Under the pieces are notes generated by a model. It searched no databases. It was not told the origin of the DNA and saw only the letters and a list, made by a program, of their open reading frames with translations. Below, in pieces: positions 10,501-20,346 of a DNA stretch of 31,616 nucleotides (within the stretch, counting starts at the first letter, position 1; every line of letters begins with the position of its first letter). Source of the stretch: Larix sibirica (lineage: Eukaryota > Streptophyta > Pinopsida > Pinales > Pinaceae); the NCBI GenBank assembly GCA_004151065.3, contig NWUY0300018624.1:8878-40493 (forward strand), in the 5' to 3' direction. A program made the translations under genes and the position numbers.

Positions 10501-12150
10501 CCCTCTCGGCTCAACCCTCCTTTTGTCTTTGGTTGGTGCATCTAGGACCAATCCTTCTACCTTGGAACTTCACCATTTCCCAAGAGGTTGGTTCAACAAT
10601 AATTGATGATGGATCAAACCTACCCATAGGGATGTCGATGGTCCCCATCAACTTCGAATATTTGTATGTCCAAAACAATTGTTGAACTTGTTGTGCATTG
10701 TGCCACTTTGTTGCTTGGCGTAACTTGTTCTTTTCGCCAATTTTGTACAACTTCATACTTCATATCACCTTGTAGACTCCTTCGAAGCTTGCTATCCAAA
10801 AGTTGATTCGCATCTAACATTGCTTATTGGTTGGGAATTGGCTCATCTATGCTAGTATAATTGACTCGACACCCTGAATGAGTTTGGATTTCTTACTTGT
10901 TCCCTTGAATTGCTGTTTGGATAATTACAATCATACCAAATTACCCTCTTTGAATTCATGGTTTTGTTGTTGCTTATCATGTTGAGCCTTGTATATTAGT
11001 TGAGATTCCTTTAAATCCCTCTACACTTATTCATGAATCTTTTTAAGAAATTGAATGGCCTTAGCTTGCTCATCTTGTTCATGTATGCTACTTGATCTCG
11101 TGATTGGGTAAACCTAATCAATAGGGGTTTGTGGGATATATTCAAGACAATCCTCAAAAGGTGAAAGTCTTGTCGATCCATAAGATACTTTCATCCCATG
11201 TATTTGCATGCTCGTGGTTGTACAAGCGAAGAATCGCACCAATGTGCAATTAACTACTTCAATCCATTTATCTCTCTATGGACAAAAAACTGGACTTCTC
11301 TTCAACTTGATGTCCATCAAAGTCTAGATTGTTGTCCAGAAGTGGTCGAGTTGTACTAGTCTGACACAATAGATGTAGGCAACCGAAAATACAACTACAC
11401 GTGCAAAGAACAATTTGATTGCTTCTAGCCTTGACAACAAAGTTTTGTAAAGAATAAACATGAACATCATGCTAAATATATCAAGAATTACAATGATGTA
11501 AGTGTGATATTGCCTTGTCTCTAGAAATCTTCCCACAAAATCCAAGGTTTGGAGGGTATAGAAAACGAAGCATACAACCCCAATTTTTTGTTGCAGGTTT
11601 AGTGATGCTACACAATGCACATTCTTGACTTATGCTTTCATGTGTGGGCAATAAAAATACCGCTATAGATTAGCCAACATCATATGCATACCAAAATGCC
11701 CTGTAATCCGTGCACATTTCCATCGAGAGAAACTATTGTTGTTCCCCTTTTGGAACACATATTTGTGTAGAGCAATAAAGCATATGACCTACATGGAATA
11801 GTTGTTCATGACGCGGCACCTTATTTGCATTAACACCCCCTTGTGCTTCAATGAGTTGACAAATTTCAAGATCGACAATACTAAGTGAGTTCTTGGAGGA
11901 GACTTCAATGTGGTTGAGTGGGATGGGGATCATGTTGGAGGGTGTGAAACAACTCTTCAATTGGGTGAAAGACAATCTTGGAATGATTACAAAAGGGTGA
12001 CATTTTTTTGAGGTAGAAGAATCATGCTTTGATTGGGTGGTACACTTGGTCTTGTAGACAAGGTGGGCAATTGTCGGATTTAGACTAGGCTTGATAGGTT
12101 TTATGCAAACTCCCATGTTACCATGTTCTCTTGCATTGGTGATCAATATG
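10250..12150 (-). pseudogene. Ty3/gypsy integrase and 3' pol relic (second lineage)
   Basis: Read on the minus strand, the order is integrase zinc-binding region near 11720-11570 (GHFGMHMMLANL then YFYCPHMKA, degenerate HHCC), catalytic core near 11520-11390 (YHTYIIVILDIFSMM, matching the YVVVDRFSKM block with its first Asp) and the C-terminal DNA-binding part. That last part lies near 11050-10930 and reads ESQLIYKAQHDKQQQNHEF, then FKEGNLV, with KGTSKKSKLI further on (related lineages read KxRHDxHR...F.VGD.VWL). The HPQTDGQTEVVN region near 11290 is scrambled. Frames change repeatedly and stops are common. 11733-12146 minus is an open stretch upstream of the zinc region, probably the RNase H to integrase linker. 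The tail toward 10250 merges into a TTGAC-rich repeat. RT, gag and LTRs are not seen. Relationship to the chromovirus downstream: separate family. Confidence 0.7.
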
Positions 12151-12329
12151 TCTATGTCGATTGACTATCACTGGCTCCAATGATTTCCCTATATCCACTT
12201 TTATGCACGTTGGCCCTTAAGTATGAGGCTCACTCTTCCTTTAAGTTAAACGTTTCTCTTCTTTAAAGAGTGTCAACAAGCCATTACAAGGGTGTAGCAT
12301 TTGATGCCTTTTCTAGTAAGTGACTATGG
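12151..12329. other. Junction between gypsy relic and LINE relic
   Basis: No recognisable protein on either strand. The minus-strand gypsy signal fades above 12150 and the plus-strand LINE signal begins after about 12330. The exact insertion point and any target-site duplication cannot be read. Confidence 0.35.
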
Positions 12330-13815
12330 TTGGATTCTATTGTGGGAGGAAACCATAAAATGCACATTAGGCTTCTTAGGTGATGGGGAAGATGGTTGCT
12401 AGAGAAAGGAAAGGTAACGAAAGCCAAGTTCGGATTTAGCATTGGTAAGCTCAACAAAGGTGGAAGTGGACTTGTTTAATGAACTCCATCAACAAGTAGC
12501 TAGTGAGTCGAAATAGCAACCGCAAGTCTCTGTATATTTTAAGGCACAAGGGGCTTGGATTAGGGGATGTAGGCAATGGATCATTGTTTAATACTTTCCT
12601 TCTAAATTCTATTTCCAACACCTAAAAAGAGAATAAAAGTTCAGGATGCTTTTAGTTTTGTGAAATATCAGTGGAAATAGTACAAAGGATGAGATTGAAA
12701 TCCAATATATTTTTCAAGAGTATTTTCAATGGAACTTCACTTTAGTAGGCTTGACCCTTTGTGTGACACTTCTATGGAGCTTCTTCAGCAAATTGTACCC
12801 TAGAAGATAGAAACATTTGAGAGGGTTTATCTTTCTAGGGCATGATAGTTGGAAGAATTGAAGGCAACCAGGAAGGAATTCAAGGATACGAAGTCTCCTG
12901 ACCTTGATGGTTTCTTGATGGAATTCTACAAGAAGATGTGGAATATGGTTGGCCCCACATATTTGAAGGTGTGTCAAGAATCAAACAATTTTGCTAGTTT
13001 GGGGTAGCTTGTTAATGTAGTTCTTATTAAGCTTATCCCTAAAGGTGTTTAAAGGGTTTTGGTGGGCGAGTGGCGTCCAATCACTTCTTGAATGTTGCTT
13101 AGAAATTCCTAGCAAAAACATCGGTTAGGAGGATTGGGTTGTTGGTTGCGTAGCTTGTTTGAAAGGATCAAATTGACTTTATTTATTATTAAGGGCAAAT
13201 TTATTCTTGATAGTCTTCTAATTGTTGAGGAAGGTTTTGGGTGGGCTAGGTAAACGACTCAAAAGGCTTTTTTTTTGAAAATTGATTTGGATAAGGCCTA
13301 TGACAGGATTGAATGGATTTTATTTGTAGATTAGTGGAAACCCTCTTTTCATGATCAACAAGGGTTTGTGTGAATAATATACTTTTCGATTGTGTTCTTT
13401 TACAATGATCTATTTGGCAAGGTTGCCTCCTTGCTCATTATATATGTGATTTTTGCAAATGCTAAGGGTTATTTGACAGATACTACTCGAGTGCAAGGGC
13501 AAATTAAAGGAATGTATTTACCTAGAGGCAACCAACTTCTCAATACACTTTGGAGATGACTCGACTTTAATGCATGCATTGACTCAAGATTCAGTGGAGA
13601 GTAGTATTCATTGCTTGGTCACATCTGGAGTGGTTGTTAGTGAAGAAAAGACAAAGGTTTTCTTTATTGGCTTGAATCTTAAATGATAGATTACAAAACC
13701 GAAGGAGATCATTCATTGTTTGGGCATCCCTTTGGCATGCAATTCTCTCTTGTTGATCAATGTATGTAGATAATGGCCAAGTTTGGAAAAAAACATGAAG
13801 CTTGGAGCAACATTG
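12330..13815 (+). pseudogene. L1-like LINE reverse transcriptase relic
   Basis: On the plus strand, split over frames, are the landmarks of plant L1-type ORF2. They are a PSKFYFQHLKR piece near 12597; KSPDLDGFLMEFYKKMW then MVGPTYLKVCQE near 12890-12975; LIKLIPKG and GEWRPIT near 13030-13085; the first catalytic Asp block LKIDLDKAYDRIEW at about 13278-13316; and the second block HFGDDS at 13546-13563 (usually FADDT, both Asp present). VSEEKTKVFFIGLN follows, then a LGIP-like stretch and KKHEAWSNI to about 13810. Many stops and frameshifts mean it is inactive. The 5' endonuclease part and a poly(A) tail are not seen, so it is 5'-truncated or too decayed. It lies opposite in orientation to both gypsy relics. 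Confidence 0.85.
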
Positions 13816-14017
13816 TCACACTCGGACTTGTCAAAGACTGGGCTGTCCTGGGATTTAGTAAGACTCAGTTACTTGGGTAAGACTCGACAAATACAAAAAA
13901 ACCCAAAATACAATAAGGGAGAGTCTTGGTCGAGTATGAGGTGAGTATTGGCAAGTTTGGGGAGTAAGGAAGAGTCTTGGCATGTGGCAAGTTCATGGCC
14001 AAGTATGCGGTGAGTAC
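13816..14017. repeat. Short diverged repeat of GAGTCTTGG...GTGAGTA units
   Basis: GAGTCTTGG occurs near 13921 and 13971. GTCGAGTATGAGGTGAGTATTG near 13931 is echoed by CCAAGTATGCGGTGAGTACTG near 13999. So the stretch holds an imperfect two-fold repeat with no coding signal. It separates the LINE relic from the telo-box spacer. Confidence 0.5.
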
Positions 14018-14756
14018 TGTTGAAATTTCATGCAATCAGGCAATTAATGCAAAATTGAAATTTCATTTTCTTCATGGAACGTTTCTCGGATATTAGCCCT
14101 AGAATTTTCAGCCTTAGGACTGCTGTAAATGAATGTATGAGACAACAATGGAAAGACCAATAATTCACTTCTAACAACTCCAAATTTCACGACAATACAA
14201 GGAGAAAATATACCAAACAATGAGATGAATTTAGCCCCTTCTAGGGCAACTTATCAGCCAATAACTAGATCTGAAAATGTACTTTTACATCAGTAATTTC
14301 AGCAGTATAACGGCAGTAAACTCAACCCCTTATCTTTGTCCATTGATGTTAAAACACTTCACAATTTGCTCTTTTACTTATGTGAAAATCAGAAAGACAT
14401 AAACAACTATAGACAGCAATGCATAAAGAACATATATATATGAAATTCAAATCTGGAAATTGCACAAAATATGGACAGCTGGAAACATCATATATAAGCT
14501 GAAGATGGAGTACAAGTACATACTGTAGCTTTCTCTCAAGGCTAGTACAAAAACGCCTAGCTCAACCAAAAAGATCCAAGTGCAAGAATTTCTCCAAGAC
14601 AACCTCCAAGGCAAGACATCCTCCTCTTCTTCACTAATCCACCCCAGGGTAGGGTTTTCTCAAACCCTAATCTCCAATCTCCAAGGGATAAACCCTAACC
14701 CTAGAACTCCAAGATACTTGAAGAAACTCCAAGAAGACCAAGAAACCCTAGTGCCT
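14018..14756. other. Spacer between LINE relic and chromovirus LTR; no gene
   Basis: This is the target sequence into which the chromovirus inserted. The only open frame (14580-14774 plus) is made of repeated CTCCAAG-type words and is not convincing. Three telo-box-like words (AAACCCTA) lie at 14662, 14690 and 14743. A TATATA stretch lies near 14435 and another near 14493. It may be part of an older LTR or of a promoter; no direct proof. Confidence 0.4.
14662..14751. promoter_or_regulatory. Cluster of three telo-box-like motifs
   Basis: AAACCCTAA (14662-14670), AAACCCTAACCCTAG (14690-14704) and AAACCCTAG (14743-14751) match the plant telo-box, known from promoters and 5' leaders of ribosomal-protein and related genes. 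The middle one contains nearly two telomere units. Function here is unproven because no transcribed gene follows on either strand. Confidence 0.45.
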
Positions 14757-16244
14757 TGTAATGACCCAAGCTAAATCTGGTTTGATTTATAGCTTATGCG
14801 CCTTGGGCTTGGACTTTCGTCAAACAGTTGATCAATACTGCTCAGATACCCCTGTAGTGCTCCCCCAACCAATTCTGAACTGACTTTTTGCTATCTATTG
14901 GTGTACTTTGGTTTATAATTTTTAGTCAAACACATGCAAACGCAACTATGACACTATTGTAGAAGTTTTCTTCCAAAATGAAGTCTGGTTTGTATGTTGA
15001 TTATTGCTTGAGATTACAAATGATGTTTCATGCCACATATATGATAATATTTAACACATTGAAACACACCAAACTTGGATATCTTCAGCATATAGTGCCA
15101 TTAAACAACTCAAACACAAATATGTTACCGAGTCTATCTATCACCTATTACAGAGATTTAAGATGACTGAATAATTCAGACTTACAAGCATACAACAGAT
15201 CTAAAGGTAAACTGGAGGTTGCTGCTCTCAAAATGCAAGGTTTGTCTTCCCTTTTTCGTTCCCAGTAAGCTGGAGATGACTGTAGATGACAACGTCCCAC
15301 AGGTACTGTAATTTCTTCTCTTTACAATGCTTGCAGCACCTCAAATCAGCTCCAGTAAGTTGCAAATAACTGTCATGTATGATTGAACATACTCGCTGCT
15401 CCCGTTTTGCTATCAAACCACAAATTGACTGTGTGATGGTATTCTCACACCCACACAGTGACTGTGCCCTGTCCCCACAACTGAGTGCGTCCTCTCACTT
15501 CCCACAGTGACTACACCCTCTTCTTAAATGCTGAGTGTAACACTTCATTTCCCACAGAATCTGCGTCCTCTTCCTCAAAGGCTGAGTGCGCCCTTCCTCA
15601 AGCCCTCAAACCCACAAATTGTTCCAAGCAGCGCCCCCTTCAAAGAATGACTTGGACACAATGTAGAGGCTCTCCTAGACAACAAATCCCTTTTCCATGA
15701 GCTACTGAGTTGAATGGCCAGTCTCTTCAAACACAACCGGTGCGTCCCTGTTCATACAATTGCTGAACTCAACCCAAACTCCGTAGATCTGAAACAACTG
15801 GTATTTTGACCACGATAGTGAAGCACATATAAGAGATCTGAGTGATCTGCTCTTCTCAATAGCTAGGGTGGATGGTTTCAACATCGAAACTATTTTCCTT
15901 CTCATAAGGTTTTCGTCCCAAGAGTCACAAGCCACAAGAGCTCTCCAACTTTTTGAAAATAAGAATATCATGAATGAATGAGAGAATGAGGGTCCATCCT
16001 CTTTTATTTTCACTTTGAACCCTTTTTGGCCACTTTTACCCTTTTTTCCATTTTTATTAACAAAGTGACTTTTTCCATAGTCACTTTATGAATTAATCAT
16101 GCAATGTCACTTTATAATAGTCCTTTTGCCCGGTGGCGTTAAATAACTAATTAATTCCCTTGTTGTTGTCGACTATAGCCTACGGGAATCCACTAGGCTA
16201 TTACATCGTCCTCCTAGAGTGCTCAAGCGGAAAGGGACATTACA
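14757..16244 (-). mobile_element. 3' LTR of a chromodomain Ty3/gypsy retrotransposon (copy 1)
   Basis: Read on the minus strand, the LTR starts TGTAATGTCCC at 16244 and ends GGGTCATTACA at 14757. That is 1,488 bp bounded by an 11-base inverted repeat with one mismatch and the canonical TG...CA ends. A polypurine tract (GGGAAGGGAGGA, minus strand, 16247-16258) abuts it, as expected for a 3' LTR. A TATA-like AATAAAAG lies at 16001-16008 (minus) and could be the promoter. Inside are a three-unit minisatellite at 15450-15601 and a CCAGTAAG-type repeat at 15263 and 15351. The partner 5' LTR is not in the window, so LTR identity and insertion age cannot be read. Open frames inside (15702-16013 minus and others) are not genes. 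Confidence 0.85.
15450..15601. repeat. Three-unit about 50-bp minisatellite inside the LTR
   Basis: Units at 15450-15500, 15501-15550 and 15551-15601 each begin CCCACA and contain a CTGAGTG word about 30 bases later, followed by a CTTC or CCTC-rich end. The units differ at many positions, so the array is old. Confidence 0.8.
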
Positions 16245-16802
16245 ATCCTCCCTTCCCGAGATTGCTTGTCCTTGAGCAATTGCAAATTGGGATGTTGCAT
16301 AATGTGCTCTCCCTCCCATGTGGCATCCTCCGTTGGCATGTGCCTCCACCTGACAAGATATTTCCGTATTACTTTGTTCCTCAATTTCCTCTCCCGGACA
16401 TCCAAGATCTCCTCACGATATAGTACCAACCGCCCCTCCTCATCCAACAAAGGCAACTCTGCTGAAGCCGCGACTTGCTGTCCTAGTGCCTCCTTGAGGC
16501 ACGACACAACGTTGTGAATCTTGCTTCCTTCTGGCAGCTTGAGCTCGTACACCACCTCTCCAACCCTTCAGACAACTTTGTAAGGCTTGAAAAAATGGGG
16601 CTTCAACTTCTTCGCACCACTTTTCTTTAGTGAGGACTAGCGGTATGGTTCTAATCTCAACAAGACTAAGTCCCCCACCTCGAAGTTGCACTCTATCCGA
16701 TGTCTGTCCACATACAACTTTTGTTTATTTTGATCCACCTGTAGATTATCCTTAGTCTCCTACATCCAATCTTTTGCTTGTGTGCCCTGCTATCCCCGAT
16801 TG
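16223..16802 (-). pseudogene. Chromovirus integrase C-terminus and chromodomain (copy 1)
   Basis: The 3' end of pol, in shifted frames. From 16555 down, a frame reads YELKLPEGSKIHNVV, SCLKEALGQ, then the chromodomain with YLVRWRHMPTEDATWEGE near 16315-16370, which in this family guides integration to chromatin by binding histone marks. Upstream (16556-16690) the linker, with QPYR/SSLKKSG-like and FFKPYKVV stretches, is interrupted by stops and a frameshift. 16693-16890 holds the preceding piece (ARNSYDTPSFVD) in another frame than the main pol frame. The pol stop at 16223-16225 lies inside the LTR, about 20 bases past its edge, so the polypurine tract is itself coding (REGR). Confidence 0.85.
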
Positions 16803-18663
16803 CTATATCCACAAATGATGGAGTGTCATAGCTATTTCGAGCTTGAAACGACTCATATCGATGGACATATGGTAAGTGGTGTTGTAACAATCCTCTCCTA
16901 AGTGCAACGACTTAATCCATGCACTCTGCTGTCCTGACACATACTTGAGCAGGTACACCTTGACCAATTTGTTTACAATCTCCGTTTGTCCATCTGTTTG
17001 GGCGTGATAACTATTGCTAGGAGTTAACTCTGTACCTGCCAATCTGAAAACCTCTTGCCAAAATGCCTCAAGAACTTTGCTATCTTGATCACTGACAATG
17101 TATTTGGGTAGCCCGTGCAACCGAAACACCTCCCTGGAAAATACTTCTGCCACTTGTGCTACTGAATAGTTTGAGGAGTTCACGAAGAAGTGTGCGAACT
17201 TCGTCAACCGGTCAACCATAACATAAATACAATCTTGACCTTGCACCTTCAATAATCCTATGATGAAGTCCATCGAAATACTCTCCCTCTTTTGTTTTGG
17301 TATGGGCAATGGCTGTAATAGTCCTGTCAGATGGGTGTGCCCCATCTTATTCCGTTGACAAACCATGCACTCTCTCACATGCCTCAACACATCATCCTTG
17401 AGGCCCTTGCAAGAGAACCTCTCTTTGATATGGCAGTAAGTCTTGAAGTACCTCAGGTGCCTTGCTAGTGGTGCATTGTGTGTGGCCATCGGAATCTTCT
17501 CCTTAAGCTTGGATTTCGACACCAAGAAGATTTGGTCTTTGTAGAAGATGATTTCATCTACCACCCTATACCTGTCATCCTTGATGTACTTGTCTATTAG
17601 TTCACAAGCAAATTTCTTCTTGGAATATTCCACCAAAAGGTGAGATTTCCAAATAGCTGAGATCTTCATCACTGAACATGTGGTTGGCTTCTTGGAAAGG
17701 GCATCAACAACAACATTCTTCTTCCCCTTAACGTACTTGATATCAAATCCGTAGGCCTGTATCCTACTTACCCACTTTTGTTGTCTTTCATTCAGGTCCT
17801 TCTGTTCCAGGAAGTATCTCAAGCTATTGTGGTTCGTTCTAACCACAAACCTGTTGCCTATCAGGCACTGTCTGAATTTCGTCAATGCATGCATGATGGT
17901 GAGCATCTCTTTGTCATAAATGGAATAGAGCCTCTTCGTCTCCCTAAGTTTCCTACTTTCGAAAGTTATCGAGTGTTTGTTTTGCATCAAAACTACCCCT
18001 ATACTTATACCCGAAGCATCATAGTCTAGCACAAAGGGTTGGTTGAAATCTGATAGCACCAACATAGGAAAAGTACTCATTACATATTTGAGTTTGTCAA
18101 ATGCTATTTGTGAATCCTTGGTCCACCTAAAATCCCCTTTCTTTGTGAGATCAGTCAACTGTGCACTAAAATGTGAAAATCCCTTCATAAAACGCTTGTA
18201 GTAAGTGCATAGCCCAAAGAATCCCCATAGATTTGTAAGGGATCTAGGTGTGGGCCAGTCCATTATGGCCTGAATCTTCTCCTGGTGCTGAACACCTTGT
18301 GCATTTATCACATGGCCCAAGTATATAATCTTTATAATAAGGCCGAATTCACATTTGGGGGCCTTAGCATATAAGGACTTCTCCTCCATAATGCTTAGTA
18401 TCTCATCTAGGTGCCTCACATGTTCCTCCCATGTCCTGTTGTATATAAGGAGGTCGGTGAAAAACACCAACAAAAATTTCCTCAGTTGTTTCCTGAAAAT
18501 ATGATTCATGCATGACTGGAAAGTAGCAGGCACATTGGTTATCCCAAAGGGCATAACCAATATATCATATTTCCCATAGTGGCACCTGAAGGTAGTCTTG
18601 TGTACATCCTGCTCTCGAACTCTGACCTTATGGTAGCTCGATTGAATATCAATCTTCGAAAAA
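16803..18663 (-). pseudogene. Chromovirus pol: RT (partial), RNase H, integrase (copy 1)
   Basis: The longest open frame of the window; 585 codons from an internal Met at 18560, and the same frame is open and homologous up to about 18663. Reading from the N-terminal side: RT block with KIDIQSSYHKV (motif A Asp kept), MVMPFGITNVPATFQ, then the catalytic box as FFTDLLIY, where the family has FxDD, so one Asp is replaced by Thr (codon 18456-18458). RNase H follows (LDYDASGISIGVVL, YSIYDKEMLTIMHAL, TNHNSL). The integrase has zinc-binding HIKERF...CMVCQRNK, then SMDFIIGL, VSDQDSK and HAQTDGQTEIVNK, so the D, D, E residues are all present. The frame ends in a shift near 16845, after MSIDMSRF. It was polyprotein, so the internal Met is not a true start. 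Inactive because of the RT lesion and flanking frameshifts. Confidence 0.93.
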
Positions 18664-19540
18664 TACCCTCCCCATGCATCTCATATAGCAACTCATCAAT
18701 CTAGGGGATATGATACATGTTCTTGATGGTCTTCTTATTAAGTGCCCTATAGTTGATGCACATTCTCAATATTGTCCCATCTTTCTTTTTTACCATAACC
18801 ACTGAAGATGCAAATGGGATGGAATTGGGTCGGATGTGTCCCATGGCTAATAGATTCTTAATAGATTTCTCAATCGCATCTTTGAATTTATAGGGGTACC
18901 TATAGGGAGCTATGATCACTAGTTTGGCTTCCTCCTCCAACTCAATGGTGTGTTCGAAGCCCCTTGTCAGGAGGTCTTCCCTAAGGAATCTCTCCAAAAA
19001 CCTTGTCATGTTTCCCCAATAAATGTAGTATGTCTATATGATATTGTTGGTTGTCACTTGAGGTATTTTAAGTTGTGATAATGTATTCTGTTGCATAAGA
19101 TATATCCTCGTTCCTGAACAATGCCTCCATTCTCTTGGTGGAGACCACTCTTGGGTCATCATTGGACATAACCCTTAGAACTATCTTCCTTCCATCTATT
19201 GCATTAAATCCCAATTCCATGGTCTAATAGTTTTGTGAAATAGTACCCAATGTACTAATCCATTGGACACCTAAAACTATATTGGTCTCTATTATATCAA
19301 CCACATAGAAGCCATCTGTCATGTTGTAGTTTCCCTCACTGTCAACTGCGGAGCCTTCTGCACGCAAGGCAATATGCGTCCACCAACTACATCCACATCG
19401 AATCCCTCAAACTCCTTTGTATGGATGCCTCTCTTGGTTACCAAGGATGAGTCTATGAAATTGTGTGTGGCCTCACCATTTATCAAGATCGTAACTCGCT
19501 TCTCCTATATAAATCCCCTGACCTAGAATGTGTTGAATCT
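18664..19540 (-). pseudogene. Chromovirus protease and N-terminal RT (copy 1)
   Basis: RT N-terminal part at 18701-19009 reads [45 protein letters not shown] and [13 protein letters not shown]. It ends at a TAG (18701-18703) where relatives have Arg; the frame then continues IDELLYEMHG before a shift near 18665 into the main pol frame. Protease lies upstream, at about 19340-19510: TILINGEATHNFIDSSLV, then GIHTKEFEGFDVDVVGG. The family's active site is Asp-Gly-Gly/Ser; here the Asp codon has become AAT (Asn) at 19478-19480. Between 19010 and 19340 (MTDGFYVVD, NIVLGVQW, STLGTIS) the frame shifts once more. Confidence 0.85.
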
Positions 19541-20343
19541 GGGAACACTTGATAAGGAAGCAATGGTTCCATTTTGTGTCTATACCTGTGGTTATTGTAC
19601 CCATGGTTGATCATCACCATGAACCTGCTCTTTCATATCATCCTCCTCCTCATACTATCAGAGAGTACTTCTATGTAATGTACCTTTCATTTACCCACTC
19701 ACCTATGCCTCAATCCCCAAGGTTCTTTGTAGCTAAAACATAACTTTTTCCTTCTCATTTCATTATGGGTTCCATTATCCAACTCGTTCTTCCCTGTTTG
19801 ATCCTTTTGGAAATGCTTCTTGTCCTTGAATTTCTAAGGAATGAAAGGTTTGGATTGAAATTTGTTCCTCAGGACCATGTCCTCCATGTCCTGAGCTCTA
19901 ATGATAACATCCTATAATGTTTAGGGTTTGAAGACCTTAACCCAACCATGTAGTGGCTCGGATAACCCTTCCATGAACAACATAATGAGTATAGGATCTA
20001 ATACATCTATCCCCATGACTGCAAGCCTCTAGAACCCTAAGTTGTAAGCCTCCACTGTGCCCAATTACTTGAGCCGTGCTAGCTCCCTGAAGTGCAACTC
20101 TGGGTCTTTCTTATCAAACTTGTCCATCAACCATTATGTGAACTCTAGATAGGATGTAATATTGACATGCCCCAAACTAAATAATCTATGATACCACCAT
20201 TCGTGCCCCCCCCCCCTCCAAATGCAAGGCAACATATTTGATCACTCATACCTCCTTCATGGGATTGAGTCATAAATAAGTGTCCAACTTATGAACCCAT
20301 GCTCTAGTCGTGCATTTGTTATACCCATCAAAGGAAGGGATAG
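19541..20343 (-). pseudogene. Chromovirus gag, truncated at the N-terminus by the gap (copy 1)
   Basis: Gag packages the element's RNA. Reading from 20343 downward: PSFDGYNKCTTRAWVHKLDTY, LNPMKEV, VIKYVALHLEGG, then a run of 11 C (20206-20216 plus) that breaks the frame. Next come LGHVNITSYLEFT, DKKDPELHFRELARLKQLGT, LIMLFMEGLSEPLHGW, DVIIRAQDMEDMVL, and a zinc knuckle LCFSYKEPWGLRHR near 19700-19745. In the knuckle the second Cys is Tyr and the last Cys is a TGA stop (19699-19701), so two of four zinc ligands are gone. The first roughly 100 residues and the 5' LTR are lost at the N at 20344. Confidence 0.8.
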
Positions 20344-20344
20344 N
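20344..20344. other. Assembly gap (single N), contig join 2
   Basis: The N joins the middle of chromovirus gag on the left to the second copy of the duplicated block on the right. Two extra bases (TG at 20345-20346) precede the point that matches 8571. The same contig end is therefore placed next to an N twice. Confidence 0.9.
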
Positions 20345-20346
20345 TG

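Larger units (their letters stand above)
8571..17620. repeat. Duplicated block, copy 1 (about 9.05 kb)
   Basis: Matches 20347-29396 base for base at a fixed offset of 11,776, with no indel seen. Differences I found by eye: 9465 G/T, 9845-9846 TT/AC, 14487 A/T, 15853 T/C and 17616 C/A. From about 17645 the two sequences diverge strongly. The block holds hAT relic B, the second gypsy relic, the LINE relic, the spacer, the chromovirus LTR and the 3' part of its pol. Its left edge is exactly at the N. Confidence 0.95.

Noticed and set aside
10338-10685. 115-codon plus-strand frame
   Set aside because: It lies opposite the gypsy relic tail and is built from the TTGAC-rich repeat; no family signal.
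12726-12977. 83-codon minus-strand frame
   Set aside because: It is antisense to the LINE reverse transcriptase, whose motifs are clear on the plus strand.
15702-16013. 103-codon minus-strand frame
   Set aside because: It lies wholly inside the LTR, shows no domain, and is an accidental frame repeated in copy 2.
17778-18029. 83-codon plus-strand frame
   Set aside because: Antisense to RNase H of the chromovirus.
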